Shown piece by piece: positions 6,021-11,500 of a stretch of 14,120 nucleotides of DNA. The first letter of the stretch is position 1. Every line of letters begins with the position of its first letter. The DNA is from JALZHR01 sp036389695. GTDB taxonomy: Bacteria; Acidobacteriota; Blastocatellia; Pyrinomonadales; Pyrinomonadaceae. The DNA lies in the NCBI GenBank assembly GCA_036389695.1, contig DASVWG010000439.1, positions 1 to 14,120 on the forward strand. Reading direction: 5' to 3'. The notes beneath the pieces were generated by a model, which did no database searches, was not told where the DNA came from, and saw nothing but the letters and a program-made list of their open reading frames with translations. A program made the translations under genes and the position numbers.

Positions 6021-7604
6021 GTGAACAACGGGGAAGAAAAATTCAATCTCACGGAAATCCGCCGCCAATTTCCACGGCTCGTCGAGAACCTCGCGCATCT
6101 GGCAAATCGCGAAGCGTGGCTCGAAAGAATCTGGGAAATCGAACAGCGCTGGAATGAAACGCGCCGGAACGGCTCCGTCTGCAATGAAGTTTTTTCCGGC
6201 GGCGCGCCGAAAGATTTAAGCGCGGAAGCCGAATTTGAAATCATCTACGCGGGCGGCACGCTCGGACTGCTGCACGCGGCGGTGATGGCTTGCCGCTATA
6301 ATCGCAACGTGCTGGTTTTCGACGCGCACACGGTCGGCAAAACGCATCGCGACTGGAACATCTCCGACGAAGAATTGCGGGAGTTTACCGCCGCCGGACT
6401 TTTCACGCCGGAAGAAATCGAACGCGCCGTCGCCAATCGTTACCGCACCGGTTTCGTGAAATTTTACGAGGCGAATTCCCGCATAAAAGCGCCGCCGCTT
6501 TACATGGAAAACGTTCTGGACGTCGCCGTCGAAGCCGACAAGCTGCTCGATTTAGCCGTTAAAAAACTCAAAAAAAACAATTCGAAAATCATCAACAATC
6601 TGCGTTTCCGGCGCGCCTACACGCAGAAAGATAAAATTCTAATCGAATGCGAGGAAGTGAAAACCGGAAAGCGCCGTTTGTTTTCCGCCGGGCTTTTCGT
6701 CGATGCGACGGGAACGAATTCGCCGATTTCACGCCAGTTAAACGCGGGAAAATCAATCACGCACGTGTGCCCGACGGTCGGAACCTTAGCGAAAGGTTTT
6801 CGGAAGGGAACCGAACCGGACGAGGTCGATTTCAGCGTCGGCGAAATTCTCGTTTCGACCGAAGACATTTCCGCCGGTCGGCAATTAATGTGGGAAGGCT
6901 TTGCCGGAAATCCCCGCAAGAACGAATACACGACCTATCTGTTTTTTTACGATTCGGTCGAATCGAAAGCCGATAAATCGCTGCTGCGTTTGTTCGAGGA
7001 TTATTTCGAAAAACTGCCCGCTTATAAAACGAAAACCAATAACTGGAAAATCGTCAAACCCGTTTTCGGATACATTCCGAGCATTCATCATCACGGCTGG
7101 AAAAACATTAAAAAAACGGCGACCGACAGAATTTTGCTCATCGGCGACGCCGCCGGTTTATCGAGTCCGCTGACGTTTTGCGGCTTCGGCTCGCACGTCA
7201 GGAATTTGCGAAAACTGACGAATCTGACCGAGACGGCTTTAAAAACGGGCGCGCTGGACGAAAAATCCCTGTCGGAAATCAACGCTTACGAGCCGCGCGT
7301 CGCGCAGATGGCGAGCCTCGCCGAATTTATGCGCCCGTCCGAATCGAGCCAGCCGTCGGCGGTCAACGAAACGATGAACGCCGTGATGATGGCTTTGAGC
7401 CAGCTCGATGAAAACGTCCGCCGCGAGATGTTTCAGGACAGAATTTCTTTCGCCAATTTCCGCAGGCTGCTGCGAAAAACCGCCGCCATTCACCCGAAAG
7501 TTTTCAGCCTGATGTTCCGGCATCTCGGCACGAAAGGCTCTTTCTGGTGGCTCGCCAACATCGCCGAAGCCGCGCTGCACGAAAGTCAGAACCGTCTGCG
7601 GTAG
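6021..7604 (+). CDS. FAD-dependent oxidoreductase, lycopene cyclase CruA/CruP-like
   Basis: 527 aa. After about 70 helical residues comes a dinucleotide-binding strand-turn-helix in a variant form, EIIYAGGTLGLLHAAV (73-88), with FDA (100-102) ending the second strand. A HRDWNIS segment (109-115), DATGTNS (228-234) and the FAD-binding ILLIGDAAGLSSPLTFCGFG (371-390) complete a flavoprotein of the lycopene-cyclase/geranylgeranyl-reductase type. The AGGTLG variant, the long N-terminal extension and the DWNISDEEL stretch recall CruA/CruP-type cyclases as I remember them; treat that as probable, not proven. No carotenoid genes are adjacent. The start is GTG at 6021 without a strong SD; no ATG lies nearby in frame. 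The last six codons and stop lie in an inverted repeat shared with the convergent gene. Confidence 0.75.
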   Translation: MNNGEEKFNLTEIRRQFPRLVENLAHLANREAWLERIWEIEQRWNETRRNGSVCNEVFSGGAPKDLSAEAEFEIIYAGGTLGLLHAAVMACRYNRNVLVFDAHTVGKTHRDWNISDEELREFTAAGLFTPEEIERAVANRYRTGFVKFYEANSRIKAPPLYMENVLDVAVEADKLLDLAVKKLKKNNSKIINNLRFRRAYTQKDKILIECEEVKTGKRRLFSAGLFVDATGTNSPISRQLNAGKSITHVCPTVGTLAKGFRKGTEPDEVDFSVGEILVSTEDISAGRQLMWEGFAGNPRKNEYTTYLFFYDSVESKADKSLLRLFEDYFEKLPAYKTKTNNWKIVKPVFGYIPSIHHHGWKNIKKTATDRILLIGDAAGLSSPLTFCGFGSHVRNLRKLTNLTETALKTGALDEKSLSEINAYEPRVAQMASLAEFMRPSESSQPSAVNETMNAVMMALSQLDENVRREMFQDRISFANFRRLLRKTAAIHPKVFSLMFRHLGTKGSFWWLANIAEAALHESQNRLR

Positions 7605-7701
7605 CGGGTGGTTGAAGTTTAGCGTTTCAAACGTTTAAATTTATTTTTACGTTTTAAGTCGGTTGCGTTACACCGCCCGCTACCGCAGACGGTTCTGACT
7701 T
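7583..7701. repeat. Inverted pair shared by two convergent gene ends
   Basis: A 26-nt arm at 7583-7608 (begins AAGTCAGAACCG, ends GGTAGCGGG) is repeated perfectly in reverse complement at 7676-7701, separated by 67 nt of mostly AT-rich sequence. Each arm contains the final codons AGT CAG AAC CGT CTG CGG TAG of the gene it lies in, so both unrelated proteins end in SQNRLR. Size and arm spacing resemble a REPIN, with arm sequence unrelated to 36-138. It may also act as a bidirectional transcript-end hairpin. No other gene lies between. Confidence 0.9.
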
Positions 7702-8147
7702 AAAAACTCTTTCGTTTTCCCGTAAATCTCCGCGTCTTCGGAAGCCCGCGCGCCGGCAATGTTCAGACATTCGCCGCTAATGGAATCGAGCCAGATTTTT
7801 GTTTTTTCAACTGCCTGCTGAATAGTCAGTGCGGAGAAGTCGACGTGCAAAAAAGGTTTCCGGTATTTTTCGGCAAACTCTTTCGTCAGCCTTGAGCCGC
7901 CTTGCAATTCGCCGTGCGAAAAAATCAGGGTCGCATCGGCGCTGATGACATTCAAACGGGTTCTTTCCGCCGGATTTTCCGTTTCGGTTTCAATCAGATT
8001 CGGATATTTTTCGTCGATTCTGCCGTCTTCCGCCGCGCGATTTTTCGGCACGAAACCGCCGCTTTCGATTCCGCTTTCGAGCGCGAAATCAAAAGCCGCG
8101 CGGTCAGCGCCCGTCTGCCCGCCGGAGATTATCCTGCGAATTTTCAT
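7680..8147 (-). CDS. SLOG-superfamily protein, putative molybdenum-carrier type
   Basis: 155 aa. The N-terminus MKIRRIISGGQTGADRAAFDFAL contains the GGQTGADRAA nucleotide-binding loop (9-18) typical of the cpYpsA-related 'putative molybdenum carrier' group of the SLOG Rossmann-like superfamily. Further family-like segments are GGFVPKNRAAEDGRI (about 30-44), SADATLIFSHGELQGGSRLT (about 69-88, a second glycine-rich strand-loop) and KPFLHVDF. Function in bacteria is largely uncharacterised; the molybdenum link comes from one studied relative. The last six codons come from the inverted repeat 7583-7701. Upstream, the 9-nt repeat island approaches to within a few bases of the ATG and no SD is visible. 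No molybdopterin genes are near. Confidence 0.85.
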   Translation of the reverse strand: MKIRRIISGGQTGADRAAFDFALESGIESGGFVPKNRAAEDGRIDEKYPNLIETETENPAERTRLNVISADATLIFSHGELQGGSRLTKEFAEKYRKPFLHVDFSALTIQQAVEKTKIWLDSISGECLNIAGARASEDAEIYGKTKEFLSQNRLR

Positions 8148-8151
8148 CGTA

Positions 8152-8338
8152 AAAAATTAGCCACGAAAGGCACGAAAAGGATACGAAATAAGAAAATAAA
8201 AATACAGGGATGACAGGATGAACAGGGATAAGAAATAGATTTTATTTTGTTTATCCCTGTCTATCAAGCCGCCAAGCCTACTTATCCCTGTCAATTTCTT
8301 CTCCGTTTTCTTTTCGTGCTCTTTCGTGGTTAATTTTT
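8152..8338. repeat. Nested inverted short-repeat island between SLOG and DUF1232 genes
   Basis: This 189-nt gap is nearly all repeat. Outer arms: 8152-8180 (AAAAATTAG, then CCACGAAAGGCACGAAAAGG) and its near-complement at 8308-8338, differing by a few bases. Inner arms: ACAGGGATG, ACAGGATGA, ACAGGGATA with period 9 at 8204-8230, opposed by TTATCCCTGTC at 8251 and again at 8282. Between the two inner right-hand copies lies a GCCGCCAAGCC-containing insert. The outer left arm ends 4 nt before the SLOG ATG (8147); the outer right arm overlaps the first two bases of the DUF1232 stop codon (8337-8339). Confidence 0.9.
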
Positions 8339-8861
8339 AATCTTTAATTTTCGGCGTTTCGTCATCGAGCGGAATTTCCGTGACGACGGATTTGCGTTTT
8401 TTCGTGATGTTTTGCAGGGCTTTGCCCGCGTCGGCGAGCTCGACTTTGGCGGAGAGTACGCGCGAAACTCTTTTCGGCAAAAGCATCGGCGCGATGCTGG
8501 CAATCGAATTCGCCAAGCCGACGATGTCGCCGCCGCCCGACCAGTGCCGCCTGACAACCGATTCGTCCGAGCGATTAATCAGGCGCAGGAGCGTCAGCGC
8601 GACCAGATAAATATCGTCAATCTGCCCGATAAACGGGAAAACATCAGGTATAAAATCGAGCGGCACGATGACGTAAATAATCGCCGCCGCAAACAAAGCC
8701 TTTTCCGCCGCCGGAACTTTGCTGTCGGTCAAAAGCCTGCCGAGCAGCCGCAGCATATTCGGCAGAAACATCAAAAGATTCGACATCCGGCTCTTAAACT
8801 GCACTTTGTCCTGGCGCGTCGGCTTCTTCGCTTTGGTCTTTACAGGCTTCGCTTCGCTCAT
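8337..8861 (-). CDS. DUF1232 (YkvA-like) membrane-associated protein
   Basis: 174 aa from the ATG at 8861; a TTG one codon earlier is open but ATG is preferred, with a GGGGA-type SD about 10 nt upstream. The recognisable part is ALFAAAIIYVIVPLDFIPDVFPFIGQIDDIYLVALTLLRLI (about 57-98), the DUF1232 signature with its Asp-Phe-Ile-Pro-Asp and Asp-Asp residues embedded in two hydrophobic stretches. A Lys-rich N-terminus and an amphipathic C-terminal half (residues about 100-175) flank it. Family members are small membrane-associated proteins of unknown function. Its stop codon touches the short-repeat island. It diverges from pta. Confidence 0.9.
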   Translation of the reverse strand: MSEAKPVKTKAKKPTRQDKVQFKSRMSNLLMFLPNMLRLLGRLLTDSKVPAAEKALFAAAIIYVIVPLDFIPDVFPFIGQIDDIYLVALTLLRLINRSDESVVRRHWSGGGDIVGLANSIASIAPMLLPKRVSRVLSAKVELADAGKALQNITKKRKSVVTEIPLDDETPKIKD

Positions 8862-8894
8862 CAAATTTATTTCCCCTTTTATTTTTAAAAATCA

Positions 8895-8980
8895 TTTTAA
8901 CATTTAACCTTTAACATTTATCAATTATCACTAAATATTTCACTCGACTTGATAAATGTTAAATGTTGAAGGTTAAATGT
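8895..8980. repeat. Inverted 7-nt repeat island (TTTAACA) upstream of pta
   Basis: Left arm 8895-8924 reads TTTAACA, TTTAACC, TTTAACA, TTTATCA. Right arm 8949-8980 is the opposed form: TTGATAAATGTTAAA, then TGTTGAA, then GGTTAAATGT. Removing the single 7-nt unit TGTTGAA (8964-8970) makes the right arm identical over 25 nt to the complement of the left arm. Spacer 8925-8948. The right arm ends 4 nt before the pta ATG; GAAGG inside it (8968-8972) is the only SD-like sequence. Confidence 0.93.
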
Positions 8981-8984
8981 ATCT

Positions 8985-9989
8985 ATGATTCTTGAAAAAA
9001 TCCGCCAACGCGCCGCCGCCGACTTGCAGCATATCGTTTTGCCCGAAGGCGAAGACGCGCGCACCGTGCAGGCTGCCGAAATGTGCGCCCGCGACCGCGT
9101 CGCGAAAGTGACGCTTATCGGCAATGAAGAAAAAATCCGCGAAGCCGCGCGCGCATCCAATGCCAATCTGAACGGCGTCGAAATTCTCGACCACCGCCAA
9201 TCGTCGGACTTCGGCAAAATCGCGCAGTTTTATCACGAATTGCGCCGCGCCAAAGGCGTCACGCTGGAAGAATCCGAGCAGATGGTCAAAGACCCGCTTT
9301 TCTACGGCAACCTGCTCGTCAAGCTCGGACAGGCGGACGGCTCGGTCGCAGGCGCAACCAACACGACGGCGCACACGGTTCGCGCCGCGCTCCACTGCAT
9401 CGGCGCACGCGCGGGCTTTAAAATCGTTTCCAGCTTTTTCGTGATGGTCGTCCCCGACAAAAAATTCGGTCACGAAGGCGCGATGATTTACGCCGACTGC
9501 GGCGTCGTGATTGACCCGAACGCTTCGGAACTGGCGGAAATCGCCGTCGCTTCGGCTGATTCGTGCCGCGCCCTTCTCGGCGTCGAGCCGCGCGTCGCGA
9601 TGCTCAGCTTTTCCACCAAGGGAAGCGCGTCGCACAAATTAATCGACAAAGTCGTCGAAGCCGCGAAAACCGTCAAGGCGCGTTTCCCCGACCTCGAAAT
9701 CGACGGCGAGCTGCAAGCCGACGCCGCTTTGATTCCAAGCGTCGCCGCTTCAAAAGCGCAAGGCTCAAGCGTCGCCGGTCGCGCAAACGTCCTGATTTTC
9801 CCCGACTTAAATGCTGGAAACATCGCCTACAAACTAACCGAACGCTTAACCGGCGGCGCGGCAATCGGACCAATCCTGCAAGGCTTGGACAAACCCGCCA
9901 ACGATTTATCACGCGGCTGCAAAGCCGAAGACATCGTCGATGCGGTGGCAATCACGGCGGTGCAGTCACAGGCGCGAAAGGCGCTTTAA
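8985..9989 (+). CDS. pta: Phosphate acetyltransferase
   Basis: Interconverts acetyl-CoA plus phosphate and acetyl phosphate plus CoA, the Pta half of the acetate pathway. At 334 aa it is the short, single-domain class without the N-terminal DRTGG part. Landmarks are HIVLPEGEDARTVQAA near the start, DGSVAGATNTTAHTVRAAL, SSFFVMVVPDK, a long GELQADAALIPSVA stretch, and the C-terminal RANVLIFPDLNAGNIAYKL with NDLSRGCKAEDIVDAVAITA. Ser309, Arg310 and Asp316 fall at the positions reported as catalytic in the Methanosarcina thermophila enzyme. No acetate kinase gene is adjacent. The ATG at 8985 matches the family N-terminus; the repeat island occupies the region just upstream. It converges on the Cys-rich gene with about 50 nt between stops and no obvious terminator. 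Confidence 0.95.
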   Translation: MILEKIRQRAAADLQHIVLPEGEDARTVQAAEMCARDRVAKVTLIGNEEKIREAARASNANLNGVEILDHRQSSDFGKIAQFYHELRRAKGVTLEESEQMVKDPLFYGNLLVKLGQADGSVAGATNTTAHTVRAALHCIGARAGFKIVSSFFVMVVPDKKFGHEGAMIYADCGVVIDPNASELAEIAVASADSCRALLGVEPRVAMLSFSTKGSASHKLIDKVVEAAKTVKARFPDLEIDGELQADAALIPSVAASKAQGSSVAGRANVLIFPDLNAGNIAYKLTERLTGGAAIGPILQGLDKPANDLSRGCKAEDIVDAVAITAVQSQARKAL

Positions 9990-10040
9990 GCGTCCGGTTT
10001 TCGCCTTCTTGCAGGAGCGCAAGCTTATTTCCCGCGTCGC

Positions 10041-10871
10041 TCAACAGCACACGCGGCGCGCATAATAAGCCACCTGAATCATACCGCGTCCTTCGCCGCC
10101 GTGCATCAGATAAACGTCCAGCGGCAGCGGCGGGAATATCTCAGCCATGCAGCAATCCAGCGTGATTGTCCCGACTGCCTCGCCGAGTTCGTCTTTCATA
10201 AACGGCACTCTCTCGATGCCTTCATCGTGTTCCCGAATCTCGACGCGAAGCTGTTTGGTGACGGTCGTTCCCTTCTGGATACAAACGCGATTGACCGGAC
10301 GCTCGATGACCACCCACGTGCCGGGACCGCCGGGTAAACCGTCTGCCCGCAAGTCCATTGTCGTTGACAAACCCGGAAACAAATAGCCGATGCGGTCAAC
10401 CGTAAAATACATCTGCACTTCCAGCGCGTTAATCGTCGGACCCACATCGCCCGCGTCGGCTGCCTCGATTTGCGGCTTGGCGGCGCGCACCTGTGAAATA
10501 ACGATTTCGAAGCAGCAGCAGCTATCGCTGACACAATCGCACGGAGCGCATTTACCGCCTCGCCCGGCGGGATGCGGCTCAGCGATGATATTCGTCGCGG
10601 GCGGCGCTAAAAGCATGGCTTGCGAGGCGGCTCTGACATCGGCTTTGACCTCGTCAATCGTGCCGCGCAGCATCTCATTCCGAACGTTCTGCGCCCGCAC
10701 TTCGTGAACCGCCGCCATTAACGAGCGCGTAAGTTCTTTAAGCTCGGCGACCTGCTGCTCCCACGGCTCGACCGAAACGTTCTCGTGCATTGCGTCTTCC
10801 GTGTCGGCAGTCGATGATGAGCTGTCGTCGATGGTTGTATTATTCAACTCATCCGATTTTTTATTAGGCAT
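10041..10871 (-). CDS. Unrecognised Cys-rich protein with N-terminal coiled coil
   Basis: 276 aa; I do not recognise a family. Residues 1-35 are polar and probably disordered (SSSSTADTED). Residues about 36-85 form a likely amphipathic helix or coiled coil. Then comes a compact Cys knot, CAPCDCVSDSCCC (C108, C111, C113, C118-120), leading into about 150 residues of alternating beta-like segments (FEIVISQVRA, ALEVQMYFTVDRIGYLF, GTWVVIERPVNRVCI, QLRVEIREHD, GTITLDCCMAEI). The protein ends in CC. Eleven Cys in all, paired or tripled, suggest metal binding or disulfides. No signal peptide or membrane segment is visible. Expression signals are good: SD AAAGGAG 11 nt before the ATG, and a TATAAT promoter with a leader of about 117 nt. 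It stands alone between convergent pta and a long non-coding stretch. Confidence 0.8.
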   Translation of the reverse strand: MPNKKSDELNNTTIDDSSSSTADTEDAMHENVSVEPWEQQVAELKELTRSLMAAVHEVRAQNVRNEMLRGTIDEVKADVRAASQAMLLAPPATNIIAEPHPAGRGGKCAPCDCVSDSCCCFEIVISQVRAAKPQIEAADAGDVGPTINALEVQMYFTVDRIGYLFPGLSTTMDLRADGLPGGPGTWVVIERPVNRVCIQKGTTVTKQLRVEIREHDEGIERVPFMKDELGEAVGTITLDCCMAEIFPPLPLDVYLMHGGEGRGMIQVAYYARRVCC

Positions 10872-10988
10872 TTTTATAGACTCTCCTTTAGAGACAGATG
10901 AAGCGCACCGGGCAATCTGCGTGAGAGTCGATAGCGGAGCGCGATAAAAGAATCATCGCCGGATGATTCCGCTGGTTGTGTTGTCGGT
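10872..10988 (-). promoter_or_regulatory. Long untranslated leader of the Cys-rich gene
   Basis: If the promoter at 10995-11022 is used, transcription starts near 10988 and leaves about 117 nt before the ATG. The leader contains a short perfect hairpin, AATCATC-CGGC-GATGATT (10950-10967), and GC-rich segments before the SD. I recognise no riboswitch family. Structure-based regulation is possible but unproven. Confidence 0.35.
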
Positions 10989-10994
10989 GCGTTG

Positions 10995-11022
10995 ATTATA
11001 CCTAATTTCGCGATTTGCGCAA
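10995..11022 (-). promoter_or_regulatory. Candidate promoter of the Cys-rich gene
   Basis: On the minus strand, a perfect TATAAT (10995-11000) lies 16 nt after TTGCGC (11017-11022). The -10 is consensus; the -35 is weak. It sits between the 11041-11092 inverted repeat and the gene. Confidence 0.55.
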
Positions 11023-11040
11023 TAAAAAAATAGGAAATAA

Positions 11041-11092
11041 ACGGCTTTGCCTCAAAACTGCTTAAAACTTCTGACTTTTGAGGCAAAGCCGT
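11041..11092. repeat. Perfect 17-nt inverted repeat
   Basis: ACGGCTTTGCCTCAAAA (11041-11057) and its exact reverse complement (11076-11092) flank an 18-nt loop. On the minus strand the stem is followed by TTTATTTCC and then a T-run, so it could be a weak terminator for leftward transcripts entering from the HD-GYP side, or an operator 20 nt upstream of the Cys-rich gene's -35. Confidence 0.85.
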
Positions 11093-11093
11093 A

Positions 11094-11121
11094 ATTTAGA
11101 GTTTAGAATTTACAATTTAAA
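11094..11121. repeat. Four degenerate 7-nt units (ATTTAGA type)
   Basis: ATTTAGA, GTTTAGA, ATTTACA, ATTTAAA follow one another with period 7, immediately next to the 17-nt inverted repeat. No opposed arm is visible. The phase and spacing match the other heptad islands, but the low complexity makes this the weakest of them. Confidence 0.5.
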
Positions 11122-11294
11122 GTTTCCCTTTCCCTTAATCAACGTTTTCCTGATTTTTATGCAAAGCACCATCGCGCGATTAAAATCTACGTTTCTGCGA
11201 AAAAAAGTCTTGATATTTATCAATATTTTGTGTTAAAAAAAGTCGCATTATCTCTATTTAGACGAGCCAGCCGGAAAGGTTTAGCGTGATTTGA

Positions 11295-11408
11295 ACGTGG
11301 AAACGCCGGTTTTTGCGCTTTCAATCGCTGGACTACATCGCCGTCTGGACAACTAAAGACGATGAAGTCAGCCCGCAGTCGCAGGTGTTTAGTCCGGTGA
11401 TTACTTGA
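11295..11408 (+). pseudogene. Possible 3' remnant of a lost gene
   Basis: The stretch 11093-11495 (about 400 nt) has no convincing gene. Within it, one plus-strand frame is open for about 37 codons and ends at TGA 11406-11408. Its end reads protein-like: DYIAVWTTKDDEVSPQSQ followed by VFSPVIT-stop, like the tail of a beta-sandwich or repeat-containing secreted protein. There is no start codon, an in-frame stop precedes it at 11292, and other frames do not extend it. It could equally be chance. The remainder of the gap is AT-rich and featureless to me up to the GAAGGAC island. Confidence 0.2.
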
Positions 11409-11416
11409 TTTGTCAG

Positions 11417-11500
11417 TAGTCCTTCGCCGGTTGAGTGAACTCAAACTTTCGATTTTAATTCAACTAACGAAGGACAAAGGACGAAGGACGAAGGACTAAT
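11417..11500. repeat. 7-nt repeat island (GAAGGAC) at the end of the HD-GYP gene
   Basis: Right part 11466-11500: GAAGGAC, AAAGGAC, GAAGGAC, GAAGGAC, TAAT with period 7. A single opposed copy, TAGTCCTTCG, lies at 11417-11426 and pairs perfectly with the outer end of the array. Between them lies a 39-nt AT-rich spacer. The array runs into the stop codon of the HD-GYP gene: the TAG (11496-11498, minus strand) is part of TTAGTCCTTCG. Confidence 0.88.

Noticed and set aside
9563..10165. 200-codon plus-strand open frame
   Set aside because: It overlaps pta in another frame, and its Arg-rich low-complexity product is the usual shadow of GC-biased codons.
10872..10988. Known riboswitch in the Cys-rich gene leader
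   Set aside because: Only one short hairpin is evident; I could not match conserved cores of any riboswitch class I know.
10874..11086. 70-codon minus-strand frame upstream of the Cys-rich gene
   Set aside because: It runs through the consensus promoter and half of the 17-nt inverted repeat and lacks an SD; better explained as leader and promoter DNA.
11220..11444. 74-codon minus-strand frame
   Set aside because: No SD and Arg/Asn-rich composition without domain features; it also crosses a unit of the GAAGGAC island.
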